Source: Arthrobacter sp. ISL-30
GTDB lineage: Bacteria > Actinomycetota > Actinomycetes > Actinomycetales > Micrococcaceae
NCBI RefSeq assembly: GCF_018613855.1
Contig: NZ_JAGGPK010000019.1
Span: 1 to 63,902 of the forward strand
Direction: 5' to 3'
DNA: 63,902 nucleotides
Shown piece after piece: positions 1 through 8,473 of the stretch. Within the stretch, counting starts at the first letter, position 1. Each line of letters opens with the position of its first letter. A program made the translations under genes and the position numbers. A model generated the notes under the pieces. It made no database searches and was not told the DNA's origin. It was given only the letters and a program-made list of their open reading frames with translations.

Positions 1-58
1 CTCCGAAGCGCACAACCTGCCCCTCGTAGCGGACTGGCATAACCTGGTCTCCGCGTAA
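1..58 (+). CDS. C-terminal tail of a gene that starts before the window
   Basis: Frame 2 is open from the window edge to a TAA at 56-58 and gives SEAHNLPLVADWHNLVSA. A pattern like LPLVADWHNLV occurs near the end of SGNH-type acyltransferases and related esterases, where an Asp-x-x-His pair closes the catalytic site. That assignment rests on only 18 residues and is a guess. The gene is cut by the window start, so its function, length and start cannot be judged. Confidence 0.4.
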   Translation, partial: SEAHNLPLVADWHNLVSA

Positions 59-169
59 TCCGGGCTTCCACTGACTGGGCTTACAGAAACAGCGGTTTGG
101 CAGGCCCGACCAGCGAACTTCCCTTTTCACCGTCATCCGTCAACAGAAAGTGCCCCAAAGGAACCAAAC

Positions 170-385
170 ATGAAAAAGCGCATCCTGCTCCAGCACACCG
201 GGCTCAGCGACAACGGAAAGTCCCAGAGCCTATGGACGGGACATCACTGCCCGTCCAGCGGATGGTGGGCGCCCGTCAACGACGACGAAAACTTCCACTT
301 CATCTTGGAGGGGAGCATCATGCCGTCGGTCAACGGAATCCCCATGAGCTGGAAGCCGGCAGTGCCCCAGTCCCAGCGGGCATAG
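170..385 (+). CDS. small hypothetical protein (71 aa)
   Basis: A 71-residue reading frame starts with ATG behind a usable ribosome site (AAGGAA, about six bases upstream). It is rich in Trp and Ser, with a GWWAPVNDDENFHFILEG core and no obvious membrane segment or signal peptide. I do not recognise the family. It stands alone between the tail of the upstream gene and the aldo/keto reductase, with no operon partner. The ribosome site and the non-repetitive composition favour a real gene. Its shortness, and the long alternative frame covering the same bases, keep confidence moderate. Confidence 0.5.
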   Translation: MKKRILLQHTGLSDNGKSQSLWTGHHCPSSGWWAPVNDDENFHFILEGSIMPSVNGIPMSWKPAVPQSQRA

Positions 386-395
386 AGGCCGAGCC

Positions 396-606
396 ACTAC
401 TTTCCCGCCGAGACGATTCTCCCATCTCCTTCTCCAGGGCCTCGGTGGGCCCATTGAGATTCGTGACCAAGGCAAGCCCTAGGAGAACCGACACCGCGCC
501 CAGAGCAGTGAGCATCCAGCGAGAGCAGCTACACTTCCCTCAGAACGAGCGGGACGATGCTCGCGGCAAACATAATAACGAACAGGATGTACGTACTCTT
601 GAGCGG
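396..606 (-). pseudogene. possible decayed small membrane protein
   Basis: On the minus strand two pieces in different frames look like one small membrane protein. The first, near 606-535, reads STYILFVIMFAASIVPLVL. The second, near 500-400, reads MLTALGAVSVLLGLALV followed by a charged tail. Each is a convincing hydrophobic helix, but a TAG and a frame change lie between them, and no good start codon precedes the first. The simplest reading is a broken gene of about 65-70 residues. It could also be chance hydrophobicity. The rest of the 386-731 gap shows nothing else I can support. Confidence 0.25.
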
Positions 607-731
607 TTGTGGCAAGGCGCGATGCTGAATTTGGCCGCTCAAACACCGTGTGCCGACCTCATGTCCGCATTTGCCTGCACTTTCGGGAAAACCCTTTCCC
701 AGAAGCAGCACCTTCGACTAGCGTGGGAGTC

Positions 732-1736
732 ATGGAATTCAGATACCTCGGTAACAGCGGCTTCAAAGTCTCGGAAATCACGTTCGGCAACTGGCTCACG
801 CATGGCTCACAGGTGGAGAACGACGTCGCCACTCAGTGTGTGCGGGCAGCACTCGACGCCGGCATCAGCACTTTCGACACGGCGGATGTGTACGCCAATA
901 CAGTGGCGGAAACAGTCCTCGGCGAAGCCCTCAAGGGCGAGCGCAGGCAGTCCCTGGAGATCTTTACCAAAGTCTTCGGCCCGACCGGACCCAAAGGCCA
1001 CAACGACGTCGGGCTGTCCCGCAAGCACATCATGGAATCTATCGACGGCTCCCTTAGCCGCCTGCAGACCGACTATGTTGATCTCTACCAGGCACACCGG
1101 TACGACTTCGAAACGCCCCTGGAAGAAACGATGCAGGCGTTCGCCGACATCGTCCGGCAGGGCAAGGCCCTCTACATCGGCGTCAGCGAGTGGACGGCCG
1201 AGCAGTTGCGCGCGGGGCATGCCCTTGCGAAGGAACTGGGTTTCCAGCTCATCTCCAACCAGCCGCAGTACTCCATGCTGTGGCGTGTGATCGAGGCCGA
1301 GGTGGTCCCGACGTCGGAGGAGCTGGGCATCTCCCAGATCGTCTGGTCGCCCATCGCCCAGGGCGTGCTGAGCGGTAAGTACCTGCCCGGCCAGCCGGCG
1401 CCCGAAGGCACCCGGGCCACGGATGAAAAGGGCGGGGCCAACATGATTAAACGCTGGATGAAGGAAGACATCCTCGAGGGCGTCCAGCAGCTCAAGCCAA
1501 TCGCTGCGGAGGCCGGGCTCACCATGCCGCAGCTGGCCGTTGCCTGGGTGCTGCAGAACAAGAACGTTGCGTCGGCAATCATCGGCGCCTCGCGGCCCGA
1601 GCAGATCGCCGATACGGCGGCGGCCTCAGGCGTGCACTTGGACTCCGCGCTGATGGAAAAGATCGACGGCGTGATCGGGGAACTCGCGGAGCGGGATCCT
1701 TCGCACACCAGGTCACCGTCCACGCGGGAAGCGTAA
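732..1736 (+). CDS. aldo/keto reductase (334 aa)
   Basis: NADPH-dependent oxidoreductase of the aldo/keto reductase superfamily, of the voltage-gated potassium-channel beta-subunit type (YghZ/Kvbeta-like), which reduces aldehydes or ketones in the cytoplasm. The N-terminus MEFRYLGNSGFKVSEIT is typical. The catalytic tetrad is visible as Asp and Tyr in TFDTADVYANT, Lys in IFTKVFG and His in LYQAHRYD. The C-terminal IIGASRPEQI segment is the cofactor-binding region. I chose the ATG at 732 because homology begins there. The frame stays open upstream to 609, but that extension has no family character. The length is normal. The physiological substrate is unknown. Confidence 0.9.
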   Translation: MEFRYLGNSGFKVSEITFGNWLTHGSQVENDVATQCVRAALDAGISTFDTADVYANTVAETVLGEALKGERRQSLEIFTKVFGPTGPKGHNDVGLSRKHIMESIDGSLSRLQTDYVDLYQAHRYDFETPLEETMQAFADIVRQGKALYIGVSEWTAEQLRAGHALAKELGFQLISNQPQYSMLWRVIEAEVVPTSEELGISQIVWSPIAQGVLSGKYLPGQPAPEGTRATDEKGGANMIKRWMKEDILEGVQQLKPIAAEAGLTMPQLAVAWVLQNKNVASAIIGASRPEQIADTAAASGVHLDSALMEKIDGVIGELAERDPSHTRSPSTREA

Positions 1737-1816
1737 GCTCGGCCGGCGTAGGCTCGGTTAGACGCGCCCCGGCAACGCCGACCGAAGAGCGTCGTCCAGA
1801 AAGCAAGGGAGGCTCC

Positions 1817-2668
1817 ATGAACAGCATGCCCGAACTCGCCATCACCGGATCCAACGGCAATATTGGCGGGACGGTGGCGCGGTTCCTCGCCGATGCCGGG
1901 GTCCCGCAGCGCCTGCTGGTACGGGACGCCCGTCGGGCACCTGATCTCCAGGGGGCGGCGACGTCGGTGCTGGACTATGCCGATCCTGTCACTTCCTGCA
2001 CGGCCTTGGAAGGTGTCAAAACGCTCTTCATGGTCTCCATCCGGGAAGCCCCGGACCGTGTGAAGAAGCACTTCACGTTCGTGGATGCCGCGGCCGAGGC
2101 CGGGGTGCAGCACATTGTGTACACCTCATTCTTCCGAGCATCGGAAGACGCGGCCTTCACCCTGGCGCGCGAACACTTCGCCACCGAGGAGCGGATCAGG
2201 GCATCCGGCATGGACTACACCTTCCTCCGGAATGACTTCTTCCTCGACTCCCTGCCTTTGCTGGCCGGCCCTGACGGAGTGATCCGTGGGCCAGCCGGCG
2301 AGGGTGTCCTGGCCGCCGGCGCCCGCGAAGACGTCGCCCGCTGCGCTGTGACCGTACTGCGGGACCCGGCCCTGCACATCAATCGCGTATACGAGTTGAC
2401 CGGGCCGGAGGACCTTTCGCTGCGGGAAGTCGCCGCCCTCCTGACCGAGGGAACCGGACGAACTATCACCTATGTTCCCGAAACGATCGAAGAAGCCTAC
2501 GCCTCCCGTGAGCACTACGGCGTCGAGCAGTGGCAGCTGGACGCCTGGGTGAGCACGTACCTGGCCATCGCGCAGGGGCAAATGGCAGGGCCGACGTCGG
2601 CCGTGCGGGAGCTAACCGGCCGGCAGCCCCTCAGCCTGCGGGAACTGCTCCAGCAGAGGACGTTCTAA
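1817..2668 (+). CDS. NmrA-like NAD(P)-binding SDR protein (283 aa)
   Basis: Atypical short-chain dehydrogenase of the NmrA/QOR2 group, cytoplasmic, probably an NAD(P)H-dependent quinone or redox-sensing oxidoreductase. The N-terminal dinucleotide site reads ITGSNGNIGGTVARFL (GxxGxxG). It is followed by the usual VRDARRAPDL strand and a C-terminal EEAYASREHYGVEQWQLDAWVSTYLAIAQG segment characteristic of this group. ATG at 1817 follows AAGGGAGG. It lies 80 bases behind the aldo/keto reductase on the same strand and may be cotranscribed. Catalytic activity cannot be assumed, since some relatives only sense cofactor ratio. Confidence 0.85.
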   Translation: MNSMPELAITGSNGNIGGTVARFLADAGVPQRLLVRDARRAPDLQGAATSVLDYADPVTSCTALEGVKTLFMVSIREAPDRVKKHFTFVDAAAEAGVQHIVYTSFFRASEDAAFTLAREHFATEERIRASGMDYTFLRNDFFLDSLPLLAGPDGVIRGPAGEGVLAAGAREDVARCAVTVLRDPALHINRVYELTGPEDLSLREVAALLTEGTGRTITYVPETIEEAYASREHYGVEQWQLDAWVSTYLAIAQGQMAGPTSAVRELTGRQPLSLRELLQQRTF

Positions 2669-2813
2669 ACCGGAAGACAGCCGGGAAGCAGTCTACGGGG
2701 CTGCAGCCAGGGTGGCGTGCCTGGAGTCAGCGGTGGATACGCCAAGGATGAGATCGGCTGGCTTCGCAGCGTTTGGTGCTGCTGGCCCGCATCCAGTCAG
2801 GGGGCAACCCTGC

Positions 2814-3566
2814 CTAAGGATCGACGATCGCGCCGCTGGAGATGTTGATGGTGGCATCGGTAATGGCGCTCGCTTTATCCGAGGCAGCAAATGCCGCAAC
2901 GTTGCCGACGTCGTGCAATGTCGCCGTCCGATGGAGGTGGGCGGCGTCCTGGATACTCCGCGCGATGGCGTCCCTTCCATCCGCCTGCCAAGGAATGGTC
3001 TCCACGATTCCGCCGGTCACGATCGTCACCACCCGGACGCCATGCGGCCCCAGCTCGATGGCCCACTGGCGGCGGATCCCCTCCATCGCGTCGAGCGCCA
3101 CCTTGAAGCCGCCCAGGCCAGGCAGCGTCTGGGGACCGGAACCGCCGAAGAGGAGGACGACGCCGGACCGTACCTTGATCATGTGCCGTGCCGCAGCCCG
3201 AGTGGTAAGGAAATGCGAGCGGCTGGCGCAGTTGATGGGATGCAGGAAATCCTCAGTGGAAATCTCCATGAGTGGCTTCTGGATATCTCCGTAAGAGATG
3301 AGGTTGAAGGAAATATCGATCTTCCTGGACTTCTTCACCACTCCTTCCACGAATGCCTCAACCTGTGTTTCATCCAAGGCGTCCACCAATGCTGTCTCCG
3401 CCTTTCCGCCGTCATTGCGGATGTCAGTGGCTACCCGGTCCAGCTTTTCCTGGGTGCGTCCGGCGAGGTAGACAAAGGCGCCCTCCGAGGCGAACGCCCG
3501 CGCAACGGCATCGCCAATGGATCCGCCGGCTCCGTAAATCACCGCGACCTTATTCTCGAGCAGCAT
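2814..3566 (-). CDS. short-chain dehydrogenase/reductase (250 aa)
   Basis: Classical-type SDR oxidoreductase with a Rossmann fold (VAVIYGAGGSIGDAVARAF; TGxxxGxG variant with YGAGGSIG) and an NNAG-region equivalent, NLISYGDIQ. The usual Ser-Tyr-Lys core is altered. The residues after the central strand read GVVLLFGGSGPQTLPGLGGFKVALDAM, so the catalytic Tyr of YxxxK appears replaced (GLGGFKVA). Many relatives of unknown substrate share this. ATG at 3566 follows a strong GGGAGGG site. An upstream in-frame extension to 3647 lacks family character. The gene converges on the NmrA-like gene. Substrate unknown. Confidence 0.8.
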   Translation of the reverse strand: MLLENKVAVIYGAGGSIGDAVARAFASEGAFVYLAGRTQEKLDRVATDIRNDGGKAETALVDALDETQVEAFVEGVVKKSRKIDISFNLISYGDIQKPLMEISTEDFLHPINCASRSHFLTTRAAARHMIKVRSGVVLLFGGSGPQTLPGLGGFKVALDAMEGIRRQWAIELGPHGVRVVTIVTGGIVETIPWQADGRDAIARSIQDAAHLHRTATLHDVGNVAAFAASDKASAITDATINISSGAIVDP

Positions 3567-3661
3567 TGCCCGCCCTCCCGTAGCCTGCCCCGGATTGGGG
3601 CAATGGTGGCTTCCTCCACTATGTGCACCGCCGATGCGGCCTGACAAGGGGCTCGTTGTCT

Positions 3662-3759
3662 GCCGGAATTTGCTCGATCATTCAGCGTCCAGGGCTTGCC
3701 AAGGGCGGAATCAAGCGGGTTGTGCTGTATGCCCCCGGAATGATTCGGCAGAATCCGAC
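3662..3759. repeat. dispersed palindromic element, family 1, copy A
   Basis: A 98 bp intergenic element. Its right end reads GGAATGATTCGGCAGAATCC-GAC (3737-3759) and its left end is an imperfect inverted copy (3662-3683, sharing GCTCGATCATTC with copy B). About 53 unrelated bases lie between. It sits between the divergent SDR and S4-protein genes. The same ends recur at 10133-10230 and 12662-12757. Confidence 0.75.
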
Positions 3760-3781
3760 GCGAGCGCGCCCCGGCTGAGGG

Positions 3782-3787
3782 CTATAC
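3782..3787 (+). promoter_or_regulatory. probable -10 box of the S4-domain gene
   Basis: TATACT lies 12 bases before the ATG at 3800, so transcription would start five to seven bases ahead of the codon and give a leaderless or nearly leaderless mRNA. No Shine-Dalgarno sequence is present, which agrees. The right end of palindrome copy A lies just upstream, about where a -35 region would be. Confidence 0.45.
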
Positions 3788-3799
3788 TCGTTCGCAGCC

Positions 3800-4183
3800 A
3801 TGACAAGCCTGCCTTCCGCCCCCGCAAATGTCCGCGTCGATGCCTGGTTGTGGGCCGTCCGCGCCTTTAAGACCCGATCAGCTGCCACCGCCGCCTGCCG
3901 CGCCGGTCACGTCCGCCTCAACGGCAATCCGGTCAAAGCCTCGCAAAGCGTTGTCCCCGGGGACACTCTTCGCGTCCGACAGCCCGGTTTCGAACGCATC
4001 ATCGAGGTACGGAGGCTAATTGCCAAGCGTGTGGGAGCAGAGGCGGCGTCGCACTGCTTCACCGACCACACTCCCCCGCGGCCGGTGGCCCCTGCCCTGG
4101 GAATCCCCCAGCGGGACCGCGGCGCCGGCAGACCCACCAAGAAGGACCGACGGGACATGGAACGGTTGCGCGGGGACCGATAG
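3800..4183 (+). CDS. S4-domain RNA-binding protein, HslR/RqcP type (127 aa)
   Basis: Small basic RNA-binding protein with an N-terminal S4 domain (residues about 10-65: VRVDAWLWAVRAFKTRSAA, CRAGHVRLNG, PGDTLRV) and a Lys/Arg-rich tail (GRPTKKDRRDMERLRG). Relatives (HslR in E. coli, RqcP in Bacillus) bind stalled 50S subunits carrying peptidyl-tRNA during ribosome rescue. That role here is inferred from the family. Length matches HslR at about 130 residues. A TATACT box 12 bases upstream of the ATG suggests leaderless expression. It precedes the IclR regulator by 45 bases with no obvious functional tie. Confidence 0.88.
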   Translation: MTSLPSAPANVRVDAWLWAVRAFKTRSAATAACRAGHVRLNGNPVKASQSVVPGDTLRVRQPGFERIIEVRRLIAKRVGAEAASHCFTDHTPPRPVAPALGIPQRDRGAGRPTKKDRRDMERLRGDR

Positions 4184-4228
4184 GCGGACGTTTCCACCAA
4201 CTGGACGGCCCATGACCCACCGTCTAGC

Positions 4229-5035
4229 GTGAGTCGTATGCCGGCGTCCGATTCCTCAGCGAAATCCACGAACAATCCCCTGCTTGTCCTGGGGAAGATC
4301 ACGGCCATCCTGGACGCGTTCTCGCTGGCGAAGCCTGTACTGACCCTGGGCGACATCCGGGAAGCCACAGGAATGCCCACGTCCACCGTTCAGCGCCTGG
4401 TAACCAACCTGACCTCCCAGGGCTTCCTTGACCGCGAAGAGGACGCCTATCGCATCGGACTTCGTATGGCCTATTGGGCGGCTCCTGCCACCAGGGGCAA
4501 GGAAGTCCTGGACGTCATCAGCCCGCTGCTGAAGGAGCTCAGAGATACCACGGGCGAGACGGCCACGTTCTTCAAGGCAGAACAGCACTACCGCGTCTGC
4601 GTCGCCTTGGCGGAGACCCGGCACGCCCTGCGACGCGAAATGCACGTTGGCAAGGTCCTGCCGTTGCATGCCGGTTCCGCCGGCCGCGTGCTGCTCGCCT
4701 GGGACCAGGAGTTGCTGGACTCCGTGCTTCAGGATCAACTCGAGTCCATTACCGAGTCCACCATCACTAGTTCGGAAGACCTTGCGGCAGTGGTCAAGCA
4801 GACCCGCGCCGACGGTTTCGCGATTACCGTGGGCGAGCGCGAAGACGGCGCCTCGGGCCTCTCGGCACCGGTCTTCGATTCCTCCGCGAACCTCCTGGGC
4901 GCCTTGACCATCAGCGGCCCCACCCTGCGCATGCCGCTCGAACAGTGCCAGGCCTGGGTGGAGACCCTCCTGGAGACTGCGGAGCACATGACGCGCCTGG
5001 TGGGGGGCCGCTTCCCCGGAGAGGGTAAGTCCTAG
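4229..5035 (+). CDS. IclR-family transcriptional regulator (268 aa)
   Basis: DNA-binding regulator with an N-terminal winged helix (about residues 15-75: ILDAFSLAKPVLTLGDIREATGMPTSTVQRLVTNL, seen in pieces) and a C-terminal effector-binding GAF-like domain ending in the IclR hallmark GLSAPVFDSSANLLGALTISGP. It converges on the leftward operon 9951-5120 and is its most likely local regulator, which is inferred from position only. GTG at 4229 or ATG at 4238 could both serve. Neither has a clear Shine-Dalgarno sequence. Effector unknown, probably a small organic acid as in the family. Confidence 0.9.
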   Translation: MSRMPASDSSAKSTNNPLLVLGKITAILDAFSLAKPVLTLGDIREATGMPTSTVQRLVTNLTSQGFLDREEDAYRIGLRMAYWAAPATRGKEVLDVISPLLKELRDTTGETATFFKAEQHYRVCVALAETRHALRREMHVGKVLPLHAGSAGRVLLAWDQELLDSVLQDQLESITESTITSSEDLAAVVKQTRADGFAITVGEREDGASGLSAPVFDSSANLLGALTISGPTLRMPLEQCQAWVETLLETAEHMTRLVGGRFPGEGKS

Positions 5036-5047
5036 CCCCTGCCTCCA

Positions 5048-5112
5048 AACGCGACACCGGTCATTTACGGCCCATGTTGGTGGATAACATGGGCCGTGAG
5101 TGACCTCGCGTT
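5048..5112. repeat. dispersed palindromic element, family 2, copy 1 (convergent terminator)
   Basis: Inverted repeat with left arm 5048-5078 (AACGCGACACCGGTCATTTA then CGGCCCATGTT) and right arm 5086-5112 (AACATGGGCCGTGAGTGACC then TCGCGTT). The arms match apart from a four-base insertion. It lies between the convergent ends of the IclR gene and the 2-hydroxyacid dehydrogenase gene, so it probably ends transcription from both sides. Related arms occur at 23035, 31958 and 59523. Confidence 0.7.
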
Positions 5113-5119
5113 CCTATCT

Positions 5120-6097
5120 TTATGGATTGACGGGATGCGGCGGTACCCGTCCCTCGGCCATGGCCACCGCGTTGAGTGCGCTGAGCCGGGCCATCTCACT
5201 GCGCACCGCCACCGTGGCACTGCCGACGTGCGGCAGGAGCACCGTGTTGGGCAGCTCTGCCAGTCCAGGTGCCAGCCTGGGCTCGTCCTCGAAGACGTCC
5301 AGGCCGGCCCCGGCGATGGTTCCGCTTTTCAGCGCCGTGACGAGGGCGGCCTCGTCCACGATAGGCCCTCGAGCGGTGTTGATCAGGATGGCGTCGGGCT
5401 TCATGCGGGCGAGGACATCAGCGTCCACCAAGTGCCGGGTCTGCTCGTTGAGCGGCACATGGACGGAGAGGAAGTCGCTGCGTTCCACGAGCTCGGGCCA
5501 GGGAACCTGCTTGACCTTGCCCGCGAATTCGCCGAGTTCCTCGTCGCTCACGGGCCTATCCCCCGGTGGCCGCGGAGAGAACAGGACCTCCATCTCAAAA
5601 CCCATGGCCCGCTTGGCCGTGGCCTTCGCAATCCTGCCAAAGCCCGCCAGCCCAAGAACGCTCCCCGAAACATCCCGCCCCAACAGGAGCTCAGGCTCCC
5701 AGCCGTGGAAATTCCCGTCACGAACCAGGCGGTCGGCTTCCACCACGCGGCGGGCCGTTCCCAGGATGAGCAGCATGGCTATATCCGCCGTCGCATCCGT
5801 CAGGACTCCAGGAGTGTTGCCCACCAGGACGCCCGCCCGGGTGGCGGCGTCGACGTCGATGTTGTTGTAACCGACGGCGTAGTTGGAGACGCCCCGGACC
5901 CGGGCCTTCTGCAGTAGAGGCGCATCGATGACGTCGCGCAGTTGGGTGAGGACGACGTCGAACTCGCCTGAGGCGCAAAGCGCGGCCAGCTCTTCGTAGC
6001 CTGGCGGTTCAGGCAGTACGGTGACGCGGCCGGCGTCTTCGAGGATCTGCAGGCCAGGCTCAGGGATAGCGGTTGTGACGAGAAAGCTGTAGCCCAT
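5120..6097 (-). CDS. D-isomer-specific 2-hydroxyacid dehydrogenase, glyoxylate/hydroxypyruvate reductase type (325 aa)
   Basis: Reduces a 2-oxoacid such as glyoxylate or hydroxypyruvate with NAD(P)H. The cofactor fold shows GLAGFGRIAKATAKRA. The catalytic trio is Arg in INTARGPIVDEAAL, Glu in DVFEDEP and His in LLPHVGSAT. SNYAVGYNNIDVDAA marks the substrate domain. It is the last gene of the leftward operon, starting two bases after the lyase gene ends, so it should act on a product of that pathway, perhaps glyoxylate released by the lyase. The substrate is inferred from the family only. Length is normal for the group. Confidence 0.88.
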   Translation of the reverse strand: MGYSFLVTTAIPEPGLQILEDAGRVTVLPEPPGYEELAALCASGEFDVVLTQLRDVIDAPLLQKARVRGVSNYAVGYNNIDVDAATRAGVLVGNTPGVLTDATADIAMLLILGTARRVVEADRLVRDGNFHGWEPELLLGRDVSGSVLGLAGFGRIAKATAKRAMGFEMEVLFSPRPPGDRPVSDEELGEFAGKVKQVPWPELVERSDFLSVHVPLNEQTRHLVDADVLARMKPDAILINTARGPIVDEAALVTALKSGTIAGAGLDVFEDEPRLAPGLAELPNTVLLPHVGSATVAVRSEMARLSALNAVAMAEGRVPPHPVNP

Positions 6098-6099
6098 TC

Positions 6100-7092
6100 T
6101 CAGTTCTTCCCTTCAGTTGCGCCGGTGGTGCCGGCAGTTTGGGGGTCGCGAGTGAGGACCCATTCGAACGCCTCGGCCTTGGACCTTGCGCCCTGGGCCG
6201 CCTTTGAACGGTTGGGTTCGCCGAGCTCGGCCAACAGTTTCTCCGAGAGCGCCACCATTCCGGCGAAGGTATCTGGAGTCAGCCAGCCAGGGCGCGTGGC
6301 GAACAGGATGTCCTCGCTGGAGGTATTGCCGCTGGCGCCCGGCGCGAAGGGGCAGCCGCCCAGTCCACCGAGGGCACCGTCCACCAGCGTTGCTCCGGCC
6401 TGGATGGCTGCAAGGGTATTAGCCACCCCCAGGCCCCACGTATCGTGGCCGTGATACACGATGCGCCGGGACGCGGATTCCTCCCGAACGCGGCCGACCA
6501 GGCTGCTGACCTGTGCCGGAACAGCCTGGCCAAGGGTGTCGCAGATGACGATGTCGCAGGTGCCTTCGGCGCGGGGGTCGTTGGCGATGGCGAGAACACG
6601 ATCTTCGGACACCGGGCCTTCGAAGGGGCACGTGAAGGACGTGGCGATGCACAACTGGATCTGCCCATTGACTTCCTTCGTGTATTGGATTGCCTGGGGC
6701 AGCGCGGCGAGGCTCTCCTCAGTAGTGCGGCCGATGTTGGCCTTGTTGTGGGAATCCGAGGCCGAGAAGCAGTATTGGAAGTTACGCGCTCCGGTGGCCG
6801 CTGCCTTGGCCACGTGCCCGGGAGTTGCCACCCAGATCCAGCACTTTTCCAGCTCCCCTGGAGTGAGGGCCTGAACCACGTCGAGGGTGTTGGCCATGGT
6901 GGGGACGAGGTCCGGGCGTGCCATGGAGCCGAGTTCGATCGACGGTACGCCCAGGCGCAGGAGCTCCCGGACGGCTTCCACCTTGCGCTCAGTGGACAGG
7001 AGTTTGCCGGTGAGCTGGAGGCCGTCGCGCAGCGTGACGTCCCGGAGCTCGGCTACCGGCTGGAAGGTGAATTGGGTGTTGTTGATGCTCAT
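6100..7092 (-). CDS. hydroxymethylglutaryl-CoA lyase-like enzyme (330 aa)
   Basis: TIM-barrel acyl-CoA lyase of the HMG-CoA lyase family, which retro-aldol-cleaves 3-hydroxy-3-methylglutaryl-CoA or a related 3-hydroxyacyl-CoA. Visible residues are metal-binding Asp in RDVTLRDGLQ, the His pair in VYHGHDTWGLG, and the catalytic Cys loop GGLGGCPFAPGASGNTSSED. The CoA-transferase gene overlaps it by four bases (ATGA), a tight operon in which the transferase would supply the CoA ester. HMG-CoA, citramalyl-CoA or malyl-type substrates all remain possible. The operon has no 3-methylcrotonyl-CoA carboxylase genes, so it is not the standard leucine pathway. Confidence 0.88.
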   Translation of the reverse strand: MSINNTQFTFQPVAELRDVTLRDGLQLTGKLLSTERKVEAVRELLRLGVPSIELGSMARPDLVPTMANTLDVVQALTPGELEKCWIWVATPGHVAKAAATGARNFQYCFSASDSHNKANIGRTTEESLAALPQAIQYTKEVNGQIQLCIATSFTCPFEGPVSEDRVLAIANDPRAEGTCDIVICDTLGQAVPAQVSSLVGRVREESASRRIVYHGHDTWGLGVANTLAAIQAGATLVDGALGGLGGCPFAPGASGNTSSEDILFATRPGWLTPDTFAGMVALSEKLLAELGEPNRSKAAQGARSKAEAFEWVLTRDPQTAGTTGATEGKN

Positions 7093-8411
7093 GCCTGAAG
7101 TGCCTCCTCGCGGACCTTGTCGGAAACGGCCTGTCCGGAGGCCGCCGCGATCTGCCCGGCGTCCAGGTTCAGAAGCCCGCCGAGGATGTCCTGGGTGTCG
7201 GCGCCGAGGTCCGGGCCGAGGTTGCGGATAGGCAGCGACTGGCCGCCGATCACCGGCACGATTCCGGGGAAGCCGACGTCGGTAATGGTCTCCTGGCCCA
7301 TGGAGACGTCAAACCTCTGGACCATGTTCCGAGCCCGGTACTGCGAGTCCTCACATATATCGGCGGCGGTATAGATCGGCCCGGCAGGAACACCGGCGGC
7401 ATCGAGGGCGGCCAAGGCCTCGGCGGCGCTGAGCTTGCCCGTCCATTCGCCAATAGCCTGGTCCAGCTCCTCCCGCCGTTCCCACCGGCCTGCGTTACTC
7501 TGCAAAGCGGGATCGGCGCCAAGGTCCGGGCGACCGATCGTTTCCATGTAGCGCTGGAAGATAGAGTCCCCGTTCCCGGCCACCACAATGCTGGAGCCGT
7601 CCTTGCAGAAGTAGGCGTTGGAGGGGGCGATCCCTTCCATGCGGCCGCCCGTGCGCTGACGCTCCACGCCATAGGCTTCATAGTCGGGGATGAGGGATTC
7701 CATCATGGAGAACATCGCCTCATTGAGGGCGACGTCGATGACCCGCTCGGTGAGCGGAATCTCCGTGACCTGAGCGCCGGTGAGCTGCGACTCGGCGCTG
7801 GTGACCTGAGACGCTGCGCCGGCCGCCCGGCGTCGGGCCTCACGCTGGTACAGGCTCATCATGGAGCCAAATGCGGCGTAGAGTCCGGCGATCGAGTCGC
7901 CGATAGAGACTCCCACCCGTACCGGCGGGCGGTCCGGGTCTCCCACGAGATTCCGGAAGCCGCCATAGGCCTCGGCGACGGCGGCAAAGCCGGGCCGGGC
8001 GGACAGCGGACCGGTCTGGCCGAAGGCAGAAACCCGGGTGATGATCAGTTCGGGATTGGCTTCGTTGAGCACCTCTGGGCCAAGCCCCCACTTTTCCAGG
8101 GTTCCCGGCCGGAAGTTCTCCAGCAGGATGTCGGACTTCGCGGCCAGCTCCAGCACGGCCTGCCGACCGGCCTCGGTGCGAAGGTCAAGGACCACCGACT
8201 TCTTGTTCCGATTGATGGTGCGGTACAGCATCGAGGTGTCGCCCTTGTAGAGGCGCCAGTTCCGCAGTTCGTCACCGGTCCCGGGCCGCTCCACTTTGAT
8301 GACCTCGGCGCCGAAATCGGCCAGCAGCCTGCCTGCAGTCGGGGCTGCGATGTAGTTGCCCAGTTCCAGCACGCGGACGCCGTCCAGCGGTGCGATGGGT
8401 GTCTGTGTCAT
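7089..8411 (-). CDS. CaiB/BaiF-family CoA-transferase (440 aa)
   Basis: Class III CoA-transferase that moves CoA between carboxylic acids, cytoplasmic. The N-terminus is typical (LDGVRVLELGNYIAAPTAG, LLADFGAEVIKVERPGTGD), followed by SVVLDLRTEAGRQ and ENFRPGTLEKWGL. A C-terminal AGPIYTAADICEDSQYRARNM region completes the fold. Near residues 195-220 there is an Arg/Ala/Ser-rich stretch (REARRRAAGAASQVTSAESQ) not usual for the family, probably an insertion in a loop. It sits between the permease and the lyase in one leftward operon and presumably activates the imported acid. Donor and acceptor acids cannot be read from the sequence. Confidence 0.88.
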   Translation of the reverse strand: MTQTPIAPLDGVRVLELGNYIAAPTAGRLLADFGAEVIKVERPGTGDELRNWRLYKGDTSMLYRTINRNKKSVVLDLRTEAGRQAVLELAAKSDILLENFRPGTLEKWGLGPEVLNEANPELIITRVSAFGQTGPLSARPGFAAVAEAYGGFRNLVGDPDRPPVRVGVSIGDSIAGLYAAFGSMMSLYQREARRRAAGAASQVTSAESQLTGAQVTEIPLTERVIDVALNEAMFSMMESLIPDYEAYGVERQRTGGRMEGIAPSNAYFCKDGSSIVVAGNGDSIFQRYMETIGRPDLGADPALQSNAGRWERREELDQAIGEWTGKLSAAEALAALDAAGVPAGPIYTAADICEDSQYRARNMVQRFDVSMGQETITDVGFPGIVPVIGGQSLPIRNLGPDLGADTQDILGGLLNLDAGQIAAASGQAVSDKVREEALQA

Positions 8412-8473
8412 GGTCTTCCTTTTGTGTTTCTTCTGTCGGTTGGCCGGTTCCGGCGATTCGGGATTCAGGGCAG

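Noticed and set aside
609..731. In-frame upstream extension of the aldo/keto reductase
   Set aside because: Family homology begins at MEFRYLG (732), and the extension is compositionally random.
97..1290. A 397-codon plus-strand frame overlapping the aldo/keto reductase
   Set aside because: It is Arg/Ser/Pro-rich with no family features and covers a clear aldo/keto reductase in another frame.
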